Source: Fennellomyces sp. T-0311
Lineage: Eukaryota; Mucoromycota; Mucoromycetes; Mucorales; Lichtheimiaceae
DNA: 64,000 nucleotides
Assembly (NCBI GenBank): GCA_025266875.1
Contig: JALLLT010000019.1
Span: forward strand, 496,001-560,000
Reading direction: 5' to 3'
Shown: one piece after another, positions 12,190 through 22,438 of the stretch
Numbering within the stretch: position 1 is the stretch's first letter
Layout: each line of letters begins with the position of its first letter
The notes under the pieces: model-generated
Seen by the model: the letters and a program-made list of their open reading frames with translations, nothing else
Database searches by the model: none
Told to the model about the DNA's origin: nothing
Position numbers and translations under genes: made by a program

Positions 12190-12562
12190 ACACGAAGCGA
12201 AGCGGAGGGGCTCATTCAGCCGAAGCGAAGCGAGGCAGGAAGCGCTAGTTTAAAAGTGTTGAAAAAAATATTTAGAAACGCGACAAAATAAATATTCAAA
12301 AATTTATATATTTCTTGCACTGATTTCGAATATTTTTTTTCCATAGTGGCGCGCAGTGACACGGCTTCCGATATTTAGTGGGTTTCGCTCTACCATATAT
12401 TTATAAGAGTAGATATTGTCTTAATACGTACGTAAGCACGCGTACCGGGAGGAAAAGATCTTTATTGCATACGCAGAAGCAAATCTGTTTCCTTCCAAAT
12501 ATATATATATATACATAATTTTTGAACTACTGGGGTTCATCTAGGTGGAGGTGAACCAATTA

Positions 12563-13086
12563 GGGAGTTTCAAACTCGATTTGCTAGTTAGAAATTTTGC
12601 TAGATAGCCCCGCTCCAACTAGCAAATCCTATCTAGCTTCTCTGGAGGTGCTAGCTGGAACAACTTGCAACCCCACTCATCTAGCACATTTTTACATTTT
12701 ATAAAATCATCATGCCAAAGCTTTCAGAACGCAAGCGAACACTATTACAAGTGGAAGATGCAATTAAATTCTCCATGGCGCGTGAACATACTATGGAAAT
12801 CGGTTCAAAGGAACAGATTGAGGAAAGGGAGCGCATTCGTGATCTTTGTAGAATTATGTCCGGGATTCACGCGTATCGTTACTTGAATCCATCCACACGC
12901 ATTCCCAAACTCACAGAGAACAGAACCTTTTTCTTTCGTTGGCCTACCAAGGAGTTCAAGAAAATAGTCCGTATGAATAAGAGATCCTTCCGCGCTTGCA
13001 TCTCCAGAGAAGCTAGATAGGATTTGCTAGTTGGAGCGGGGCTATCTAGCAAAATTTCTAACTAGCAAATCGAGTTTGAAACCCCC
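12563..13086. mobile_element. Harbinger-like deletion derivative with 85-bp TIRs
   Basis: Terminal inverted repeats span 12563-12647 and 13002-13086 and match along about 85 bp with one difference near the tip (GGGAGTTTC versus GGGGGTTTC). Both ends are flanked by TA (12561-12562 and 13087-13088). The interior retains only an N-terminal transposase fragment. PIF/Harbinger elements usually duplicate TWA, so the TA flank may be a degraded trinucleotide or point to another superfamily. Confidence 0.75.
12712..13020 (+). pseudogene. N-terminal fragment of a Harbinger-type (HARBI1-like) transposase
   Basis: A 102-codon frame starting MPKLSERKRT. It resembles the region preceding the DDE domain in HARBI1-like transposases, with RIRDLCRIMSGIHAYRYLNP and FFRWPTKEFKKIVRMNKRSF. 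The frame runs into the right TIR, which encodes its last residues (ISREAR) and the TAG stop. The catalytic DDE part is absent, so the internal deletion fused this start to the right terminus. It cannot be catalytic but could still bind DNA if expressed. Confidence 0.6.
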
Positions 13087-13269
13087 TATTATTTGGAATC
13101 AGCCTGCAGCAGAAACAGTCTGCATGATTAAGTTGATGGAAGAGTGACGCTGACAGCGCCTAAAAAAAAACAGTCTCTCTGACTTCGTCATGCCAGCATA
13201 CCCACACCCAAGCGTTGCCGCGTATAAAGTGCAAGCATCTGACATCGCACTGGACAATTTTTTTTTACA

Positions 13270-16110
13270 ATTATGAAGCGAAGGAATGGACCTCTCCGTC
13301 TACTTGAATTGGCACCGCTCAGTTTACAAGGCAAAGAAGTTCGCAAGAGTTACGGCAGATTTTCAAGTACAACTTGAACAGTAAGAAGCTCCCAGAAGAA
13401 ATCAAGGCATACCCTGGAGATATTCTCGTCGATCTGAAGGTTCGTGTACTTGTAAATTTGTATCATATTATTGTTCTAATCTTTAGTTGTACTTAGAAGC
13501 ATCAGCTATTGAAGAAACAAGAATCGAATCCCACACAGAACATATTCTATCAGACAGTGACGAATACTGGAACGATGTACTCTCTTACGTTTTCATCTCG
13601 AGCGCAACTACCGCAACCACAACCGCAACAGTTGTCTGAAGAGCAAAGACAAAGACAGCAAGTGTAACAGTGTAGACCACAGTATACTTACAATCATGTG
13701 TGTTACTGTAGGTCAGACAATGTTGCTATATGACCCGAAGGTGAAACCGTTATATGAGAGTATAAACGATGAGGATTCCTGTATCCAGGAATCCTGCTTT
13801 ATATATACTCAGATATTATGGGGTAATAGCTAAGGCGGCTATGATCTACAATCTACGAATTCCATCTAAGCTATACGTAATCCTAATATCCTTATCCAAC
13901 CATGCGCCATATGAGTTGTTGCATGCTACGTCTATTAATACGGTATATGGATACTGCATGGCGATCAACCAGGTTGCATGTTGGATAACGTCTGTAATGG
14001 ACACGCCATTACAGCAAGTTGCTGATGATCAAAGTAAAGCTACAATATGATTATGCTGTTTGGTTGCTGATTTTCTGTAACAGGTGCTTCAGAAGGAAAA
14101 ACTGTCACTGTGGTACCCGCAAAGGGAAGGTTAAGCCATTCTTTGGACGCGTCACTTTGTGGTCTTTACGACTATGCATTTTCCAGGGCAAGCTGACTCC
14201 ATTTCTCATGTTACAAATAGCACTAACACTTTGGCTTATATAGTTCAGTGGCAAGGCTGTTTCCGTGGAGGCATTTGACTTGGTTGAGCAAGAAGCCACA
14301 AGTCTACGAGGAACAATGTACATTTATATCCTAAAGACCTTTAAGGCGATTCCCAGCGATCTGGATAGGGTGCGAAAGTCCCACCTTGCGTAAGTGAGTC
14401 ATTGTACGCATGTATAGCAATTATTTATCAAGTTGAGCTCTTTTAGGGTTATGTTGTCAGGGATCGTAAACAAAGTTGACAGGTCCACTCCACCCATGTT
14501 AGACGAATGCTTCCGTGAAGTCGTTGCAAGAGATTTGGGCATTGTGTGGTAAGAGAGAAGATCGAGAAAAACAGTAAGTTCTGTGAGAATCGAATATCCT
14601 TTATTATGTTCACGGTTCTCTCTATTTATATTGCTCGAGCTAAAACTCATAATCAAATAGTCGTGGTCGGGAGGATGCCATATCGTATAGCCGACGCGGC
14701 GAGGTTTCTAGACTTCTTGGAAGATCTAGTCATGCCGGAAGGCTGTCAATGTATTAATCAGGCACCGTCATACGTTTACTCGGTAGTGCCGACTAGCTAG
14801 TATCTTGAATACCACACAGTGATAACAGACTTTTTCGGTTCGACGTCTGAAACAATAGCACCCTGGAAACCGTCATGGACAAGATAAAAGATGTATGCAT
14901 GAAGAGTAATCATCGCGCATTAAAGGCTTATCCGGAGCTTCTTTTCTATAGACATACAAGGATGGGGGTATGGTTGGTTTGCGGAAATTTGTCCTGTCGA
15001 CCAAGTTGGCAGGTTATGAACGAAGCATTGCCATCAAGCCATGCCCTACCATGATTTAGTTGGATATAGTCGAACGTGTGTAAGTAGACTAGGTCAATAT
15101 GGCTAAATTGTATTTAATAACTCAAGTGTATCTAGTCTCAACATGGGCGAGTACACTGACCTTGGCGACGAGAGCGAAGCGGGGTTCATTGACTATTGGT
15201 AGCCCATATTCAAGATGCTGTTTTGAGACATGAAGATAAAGGTCAAGAGGTACGTACATGCAGAAAGAGCCAAAGTGCATGTGTGTCTGACTACTACTAC
15301 CAGTGGTGAAACGGCTTGCGATTCTTCAAAGTTCGACAGTCAAGTCAACGAGCACGAGCATGGCTCGACCACAAAGCACGTGTCCGGCCGCAAGGTCGAC
15401 CTCATTTTTTACACCAAGATCGACAAAGTCAAGTACGAGCTTTTTTTTGCCGAGTTTAAGCCGGACGGGATATCCGAGGATACGAAGACAGTTCAAGAAA
15501 ACAAAAACCTGCGGCTGAACAAAAGTATTTTGAGTACGCTTGTTCTAACATCCGGAGTTCGGAAATTGCGGTAACCGGGTTCAATATGATCGGTATACGG
15601 TTGAACCCCGGTTTGTGCAGCTCCCGTTTCGTGCAAAACCTCACTATATGCATCCATCAAAATATTTGGAATTCTCAAAGCAGTATAAAGCAGGTATGAC
15701 TGTATCGACTATCTCCCAGTTGTGCACAACCTCACGGTATGCAACAAAATGGTTGGATTTCCCTGTTCTGCACAGAGGGGTTCTGTCTGAGCACGGCTTC
15801 TCGCTGATGAAGCATCAAGATGTGGTTGTTGCGGTCAAGTTGAGCTCAAGTACACTTTATGTACCTCGCGATGAGGACGATATGGAGGACTTCTTGCAGG
15901 AGGGAAAACCTTTCGAAGTTTTGTTTAACCTTAAGGTGGGTACCAATGGTGGATATCAAAATCGATCCATTTTGACTCGTTTTATTAGGATCATGTCACG
16001 GCGGCACTAGCAAACCTGAAGAAAAATATCAGGAAGCAAGAACGCGAGCCGGGCAACATGAATACCGTATCCTTGCCACCGACCTTTTACACGCCAAAGC
16101 TAAAGAATAG
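13270..16110 (+). pseudogene. Degenerate multi-exon gene of unknown function with an ExK motif
   Basis: Scattered coding pieces lie in one order on the plus strand: IKAYPGDILVDLK (near 13400), an exon with EETRIESHTEHILSDSDEYW (13495-13580), AFDLVEQEATSLRGT (near 14275), DLGDESEAGFIDYW (near 15160) and GRKVDLIFYTK followed by YELFFAEFKPDG (15380-15470). In-frame TAG and TGA codons near 15200-15225 and a frameshift near 15570 show it is broken. The D...ExK arrangement (VDLIF then AEFK) recalls PD-(D/E)XK nuclease folds, but this is weak. A tail piece at 15615-16010 is open but unrecognised. Confidence 0.5.
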
Positions 16111-17333
16111 CATTTAAATACTCTGGCTATGCAATATGTATATAGCTATACCCATTTTTTCTTGTTGAGCAAGTGACTGCCACTGTGTTATACTCATCAA
16201 CCCATCGAAAAAATGTAGGTCGATTTATACTAAAGGAAAGAAGGGCTTCCGTAAGTTTCTTACTCTTATATAAAAGGAAGAAGGGGGAACATGGGGCTCA
16301 CGATAGATATTCTGATTTTTGACCAATACTCATTCCAAAAGTTTAATATTTCACCACTTTATTCGATCTAACAACTTGTTTTACACCGCATTCAACCATT
16401 ATTAAGCCTTTTTTTGAACGAGTCACGTGTATACCAGAGTGTCCATCCCAAAAGCCGTTTTTCCATTCTGGCCCATTCATGAGTCTCAAAGGCCTTTGAA
16501 GGCACCAATGGCTTGTCTGTTACTCCCCATCTCGCGTGGCCTCCAATGGCCCTAAATGGTGAATTATACGAAATTTTATGGCTATTTAGGGCGAACATTG
16601 TTTCTTGCTAGGTCATTAATGGCTGTTTATGTGCATTCAGAGCCCTTCTACATATACAAGTAATAGCTATTTTTCGACTGGAAAACATATTTCGATGTCT
16701 TTATATCACGGCATCCACTTTATTCAATGATAGCAAACATCGTACGAACTATATAACTACAAGCTACTCGTCATCTGTCATCTCACCTTCTGGACCTGTA
16801 TGCACTGTTAAAAGGTCCGCTAGGCAAAAGTTGCTTTCAGAGTTCGACTTCAAGGAATCAACAACGTTTTGCTGAATTTCAAGTGCATTTTTCCACTTAG
16901 CCATTCGACTTTCTGGTCCGTTCAGCATTCCAAAATATGTGTTTCTCTACTCTGATTTCTTCGAGAACTCTTGGTTTACCGTTGTCGCAACCACCTTGTT
17001 CCCAAATCCACTCGCGATTACGAAACACATCTAGTTGTTGAGATATATTAGTATGTACCGTATAACATAATGTTTAATAAGGTCGAACATACCACAATGT
17101 ACGTAAGGATCAACAGCGGCATTATCAGCCATATGCCTCCTCATCCACCGCAAGCTCCTCCACTGATACAAAATCATTAAGCAACAAACGACAGAGGCAA
17201 TAACTTTTACGTCTCCTTATCCATCATCCATAATGTTGTACATACATACATACTTTCGTCTTCCTATTTGTCATCCATAAAAACTCTTGCTTTTTTCTCG
17301 CTACCATAGTCATCCTATCAATCCATAGACCGA
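16111..17333. other. Intergenic, no gene seen
   Basis: AT-rich sequence without a convincing frame on either strand. A 68-codon minus-strand frame at 16392-16598 has no recognisable homologue or splice partners. Confidence 0.6.
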
Positions 17334-17336
17334 AAT

Positions 17337-17509
17337 CACTGCAAAAAACTTTTGGGTGAATTTTGGTGAATAATTTTTCGAAGTGGTTAAACATAAGCTT
17401 TTTAACCACTTGAGTTACTAAAAATGGCAGTACAAGTGGTTAAAAAGCTTATGTTTAACCACTTCGAAAACTCATTCACCCAAAATTCACCCAAAAATTT
17501 TTTGCAGTG
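17337..17509. mobile_element. Palindromic CACTG-ended MITE, 173 bp
   Basis: The element folds back on itself: the left arm starts CACTGCAAAAAACTTTTGGG and the right arm ends with its complement TTTTTTGCAGTG, with arms of about 75 bp around a short loop near 17410-17430. A 3-bp AAT flanks both sides (17334-17336 and 17510-17512). CAC-type termini plus a 3-bp target duplication are the hallmark of the CACTA superfamily. Confidence 0.85.
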
Positions 17510-17619
17510 AATCAGGTCTTTCATGTTTATGCGCAACAAAACGAACGATCTCATGGTGCTTCACAATTCACACCCATAATATCATTGTTGATATCTACAT
17601 TGGGGTCTTGATTTAGTAT

Positions 17620-17880
17620 GTTTATATCAATCAGTTAATATCACTACTCGGCAGTGAGTAGGCACGTAGCTATAGGAGACTAGTAGCTTTTCTTATATAT
17701 CGTGAATTTGGAACAACTTTACAACCGTTTAATGAAATATCTTCGTTGTGTTTTACTTGTATCAACTGGATAATCATCCAGTCCATATGGTATGACATGG
17801 TACAAGTAATTAAAGTTTCTACCAAACTAGACATAACCCCAATTTATTTTTCAGAAAGCTACAGAGTGGTGCGCAGCATA
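17620..17880 (+). repeat. Interspersed repeat, copy A
   Basis: This stretch (containing CACTACTCGGCAGTGAGTAG and GATAATCATCCAGTCCATAT) recurs in reverse orientation at about 31520-31795 with scattered differences. No coding potential; probably an old non-autonomous element. Confidence 0.75.
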
Positions 17881-18600
17881 TGGCCCATCTTTTATATTGA
17901 TAGGATCAAGACTGGATCTTTCGCCTTGAAATCAGTGATATCACTTATGACTCAAAGACGCTTCGAATGGTCCTTCATATCTTGATATTAAAATTCACAA
18001 TGTCCCTATGGTCACTTGGTCAACGCTTGGACGTAGAGTCATGTAACTTTGGCAGGCATCCATTGACAGGAGATATTATTGTTAATTCACGATATCGTAG
18101 TATTAGGACTTTCTTCCTATAGTTAAATTAAGTAGTTGTTGGTTCAAATGGCTATATCGATACTTCTTAAGCATGTGTTATATTTGTGCGAGGTACTGTA
18201 CATTCACCTGTCGTGCGGCCCAGATATATTGGATCAGTACCTAAAAGCCACGTTACACGCGCTGCAACCAGCAAGTACATCACATTATGACAAGTTAACA
18301 GCTTATGCTAATGGCAACATACCTCTTGTCCCCTTTGCGATCAATCTTCCGCCTTCAGCTTTCCTTGATCATTTCCCGTCACCACACACATCTGTTATAA
18401 TGTTCCGTACTCAAAGCAAAAGGTTATACTTTGCCTTTCGTTCAAGATAGTATAATAACACTATTATAATGAGCTTCATACTCCAGAGCAAATGTATATA
18501 ACAACATAAGAAATCAACGGGAAGGATCTGATCTTGCTGACCTATACGATCATTCGGTTGGGTAGGTGAGAGCTTGGACCTTCAGAAGGTACGGGCACTG
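17881..18600. other. Intergenic, nothing recognised
   Basis: Short open frames only (for example 18136-18450), none with recognisable motifs or splice partners. Confidence 0.5.
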
Positions 18601-18619
18601 GGGCGTAAACACAAGAGTT

Positions 18620-19300
18620 ATCTGATATATACGTTGAAGCAGTGTCCGAATTCAAATCCACTTGGCTTGTTCGTGTATCGGATATGCAAGTTGTGCCAGG
18701 GTATCATCCATAAGCGACCATTCGTAGGCGCTGTCGTACTCGTGGGAGCAGTACAAAGACTTGATCCACAAGGGGGGCCAAGATGACGATCACATTGACA
18801 AAGACAGACACAAAACCACTGAATATAGATGAATACCAGGCGGTACCATAATAAGCAGTAACGATCGTGAAATAGAAACAAACACGGATTTTGGCCCGGA
18901 AACGGCGAGCACAAGATCCATCGCTTTTGAAGGTCTCGTTCAACAAATCTGCGGGGTCGTTGGGATGAGTTATATTCGGTTCGACCAGAGGTGTATCCAC
19001 CGAGGCGACCACGGTACCAAAATCCAAGAGATAAAGCAGATGCACAATATTTACAAGAATACCCGGTGTACCTTGGCTCTGGTACCTGTGGAACGGATAG
19101 TTAATGCTCTTTATATATCTGTAAATAAAGCAGATTGGTGATACACACTCTTTATGCGATGGACTACTGCTCAGTTCATAGAAAGCTCGATTGCGGTTTA
19201 ATAAAATGGTATTCGAATCACGATTAGAGTATAGAACAATGTTATATAAATGAGAGTAGGTATCGCACGCTTGGAAGCAAGAAAAGGGAGGGGAGAGCAA
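18620..19300 (-). pseudogene. Possible remnant of a membrane-protein gene
   Basis: A minus-strand frame includes GILVNIVHLLYLLDFGTVVA, then a polar stretch (PADLLNETFKSDG), then two hydrophobic stretches (IRVCFYFTIVTAYYG and FSGFVSVFVNVIVILAPL) that would be membrane segments. I do not recognise the family. Continuation at the C-terminal side seems to change frame near 18790, and no clear start is visible. It could be a gene with unmodelled introns. Confidence 0.3.
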
Positions 19301-19343
19301 GGGGAGTGGGGGTATTATATTACATGACTTGTTTTATATAATT

Positions 19344-19796
19344 TTACATGATAGCGCAACAGCAAATACACTGGTTCTCCAAGTGAGTTGTCGATCGCCG
19401 TCTTCCCGATTGGCTTGAGAACCGATGGTACTCTGATGGTGAAAAGATATCAAGTGTAGATCCGTCACGAAAGCTTTCATGAGATGATTCTTGCAACATG
19501 TCGGTATCCATGAGAATGAGGCTGTCCATGGCGGCGCTCGAGTTGTTTAATAGGAGAGAAGGATGTCGATAAAGACCGTAATGAAGATCGCCTGCCGTCA
19601 TTGTTCCTGCTACAGGGTTGGCCACTGCAACGGCTGTTGGACCAAACGCATCAATGTCATAGATCTGTACTCGTATGCGACGATCAAAGGCTTGATCCAG
19701 GAGCACGGTATGACGGCTCGATAACCGTTTATGGACCATCCCATTGGTAGTGTACCAATAAGCAGCAGGATCGGCACTGGCTGGATTGTTGGCCAT
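19344..19796 (-). CDS. Small unknown protein ending in a CaaX box
   Basis: 150 residues from ATG at 19796 (MANNPASADPAAYWYTTNGM). The C-terminus is CICCCAIM: CAIM fits a CaaX prenylation signal (farnesyl-type for terminal Met), and the cysteines just before it are typical palmitoylation sites. The middle has RIRVQIYDIDAFGPTAVAVA, a possible beta-rich unit, followed by a Ser-rich tail and a basic patch (SGRRRST). I infer a membrane-tethered cytosolic protein. No family is recognised. The frame is open upstream of this ATG, but that sequence is low-complexity and looks like leader DNA. Confidence 0.6.
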   Translation of the reverse strand: MANNPASADPAAYWYTTNGMVHKRLSSRHTVLLDQAFDRRIRVQIYDIDAFGPTAVAVANPVAGTMTAGDLHYGLYRHPSLLLNNSSAAMDSLILMDTDMLQESSHESFRDGSTLDIFSPSEYHRFSSQSGRRRSTTHLENQCICCCAIM

Positions 19797-20404
19797 GGCA
19801 GAAAAAAAACAGTATGAAGGGGCAAAAAGGTACGATGAAAAGGTGTCCATTTTCGTTGTTTTCTCTCTTTGTGATCGCGAAGCAAGGGGATCGGCAGGTT
19901 CTTTTTTGGCAGGAGTGTGTTTAACCCCTTTTGTTGACCCGTCGTTCGTGCCTATTTGTGCTGAATAAAGAGATTGCGTCCTCTTTTTTTTCCTCTCTCT
20001 CATTTTTGTTGCTCTATGATGGTTGCTTTTCATAGCAATCTGCCGCGTAAACCTTATCCATGGCATTAAATTTATCCCATGCTGCCGTTTGTGTGCGTGA
20101 TTGGATGGAATGACATGATGTATCCACTCCCATGCATGCCCGCTCAAAAACCTGCATAAAGGGCTGCAGTCCATCGCAGATCCAAACACACCGTGTCATT
20201 ATAACAGGATCAGTGTGCGAGCCATGCAAAAAGGAATTTGATCATCGGTAACCCTGGCCCTTGCACCTCATCACCTTTGGTACCTCCCAGTTCCTGGCCC
20301 TTACCTAAGAAACAGCGTCGCACGTGGAACCGTTCATCGTCATAGTTACCAAAAAAAAAACCCCTCGATCGATCAAAACAGATGGTATTACAAACAAAAA
20401 AAAT
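19797..20404. other. Spacer between the CaaX-protein gene and PSD1
   Basis: Contains the leader of the CaaX gene (minus strand, T/C-rich on the plus strand near 19980-20010) and the 3' flank of PSD1. No separate gene is supported. Confidence 0.5.
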
Positions 20405-21975
20405 CTATTGTGTTGGCTTTTCTTCGACAATTTCACCCAATGCTTGGCCCATTTTGACGGTCTCGCCTGCTGAAACGTTGAATTGGAAGTTTGCTGGGGC
20501 TTCAAAGACAAGCACAACCGTCGATCCAAGGTAGAAGCCACCCATTTCATCACCATGGCGCAATGCCTTGCCACCCAACAACTTGCTTGCGGATTTGTAA
20601 GATACTTCGGTATACGTTCCGAGCGGCAGATCTTCTTTCCGATTGGTCTTGAGAGCCTACATTACGCATTCATGAGTGTCTATTTGGCTTTGAGCCAATA
20701 CTGCATTTACCTCATCAAACTTGATATGGATGGAGCCGACGTTGGTGGCACCCACGGGAGTCATTGAAAAGAAACCGTGCTTCCATTTGCCAAGCAAAAC
20801 GACGCGCTCGTTCAAGACAAACAGGTTCTGCAGTAACTTGACAAAGTAAGGAGAGACCGAGAACAATTCGCCGGCAAAATGTCGTCGTTTCTGAACCACC
20901 CAGCTGGTTGGAGAGTGAAATCGGTGATAATCACCGGGAGCCAAGTAGATGACACAAAAGAACAATGCGTTGCCAGGTTTGACCTTGTGCTCGCCCACCG
21001 CGCTTCCGGGTTTGACATCCGACAGATTCAGCAAGGCAGCCGAATTGTTCTTGGCCTGTTCGTTTTCTTCACGGGCCAATCCGTCCGGACCGACTGTACT
21101 TTCGACCTTGACACCGTGTCCCTCCGAGCCACCAATCATATCGTCCAGCGAATACTGAATGCCGTTTACGTTGGCAAATGCCTCTTCATCCACCAATTCC
21201 CCGTCTCCCATTTGCGCTTCCGTAGCGGGTTGACTCGAATCATCGTCTTCGCCCAATAACGCGTCCAACGAATACGTGACGCCCTTGATTTGTTCGATTT
21301 CGCGTTCGTTCACGACGCCAAAGTGCAGCACCTTGCCGTCTGATGGAGAAATCTACGTTTGACAATCAACCATCGGTATCCAGTACAATTGACTCTGTGT
21401 GTTGTTTACCAAAGGAGCGCTGGCTAGGGGCCGGGCACCCTCCTTCAATTCGCGGTAGAAGAATTCGGCCAAGTTCTTGTATGCGTAGAGGTTTGGATTC
21501 TTCATTTCATCGAGGTTGCAGCCAAAGATCCAGCTGTACAGCTTGAACCCGGCCGGTCTGAGGGGTTCTGGAATCGTCAATGAATTGAATGCGCCCCATA
21601 AACGAGATATGCTTCTGAGAGGCAGGGCAGCTGCTACATGCACTTGCCAGGGCCCAGAAGCAACATATTTAGGTTTAGGTCGATCAGCATCCTCCCGATC
21701 TCGGACACGACGATATTGAATATAACCAATCACCGCCAAACCCAAACCTACGGGCATGGGCGTCCATTTCGTTTCGGTATTGTTCCAAGCATCTCGAAGT
21801 CGTTCTGCAACAATCATATATTCGTTAGAAAAAGAAACGAGAGAAAACTTTAAGGTTTACCGTGGAGTGGCTTTTGTTTTTGTGAATGGACGGCACGTCT
21901 TTGAACAAGAAGGCTTACACGGCTTTGGCGATGCAGCGCTCGCACGGTTTGCCGGGCAAGCAATGGGTTTGGCAT
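20405..21975 (-). CDS. PSD1: Phosphatidylserine decarboxylase proenzyme, mitochondrial
   Basis: Converts phosphatidylserine to phosphatidylethanolamine at the inner mitochondrial membrane. Four exons join in frame: 21975-21861, 21804-21410, 21352-20711 and 20656-20405 (466 residues). The N-terminus is a basic, Arg-rich mitochondrial presequence ([20 protein letters not shown]), followed by one hydrophobic segment ([18 protein letters not shown]). The catalytic domain shows [11 protein letters not shown], the [11 protein letters not shown] motif (about residue 308) and the LGST self-cleavage site (about residue 428), where Ser gives the pyruvoyl group. An acidic insertion follows VLHFGVVNE, as in fungal Psd1. 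All key residues are present. It is divergent from the zinc-finger gene starting at 22439. Confidence 0.95.
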
Positions 21976-22438
21976 GAGAAAGGACGTGCGACAACAACAA
22001 AAGAAAATTCTGTTTCGGTTCTCTGTCAAACAAAAAGCCTGTGCATCCAATCGGAATTCTGCCTGCTGACCACCGCAGAATCCATCGTAGCGACGGATGT
22101 GCATGTAACAGCGGCTACGTTCGTCTGTTGATAGAAGCGAGACACCATCCGGTTACTGTATGATCATCATTTATGTTGGCCAGCGTCTGTCCCGAATGCT
22201 TAACACTGCAGTAATCAAACAGTGTGCGTGTCTTCAAGATATAAGCTAGGTGTTGTTGTGCACAATCGATGCATTCAAAAAGCCATAACCTGTGTGAAAG
22301 CTGCAGGATCTGTCTGTCAAGATCATTTATCCAGTAGGGTAATGCATATCGATTTTTAGGGAAAAAGGCGAAACGTCACGAAAATGAAAGCTTGGCTTCT
22401 TTTCTCTTTACCTTTTTTTTCAATCCAAACAAAAGAAA
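21976..22438. promoter_or_regulatory. Shared divergent promoter of PSD1 and the zinc-finger gene
   Basis: 463 bp lie between the two start codons. A pyrimidine-rich tract (22395-22430) precedes the plus-strand ATG. No unambiguous TATA box was seen. Confidence 0.5.

Noticed and set aside
12190..12245. CGAAGCGAAGCG repeats as a CRISPR-like or satellite array
   Set aside because: Only two short copies with no regular spacer; no array structure.
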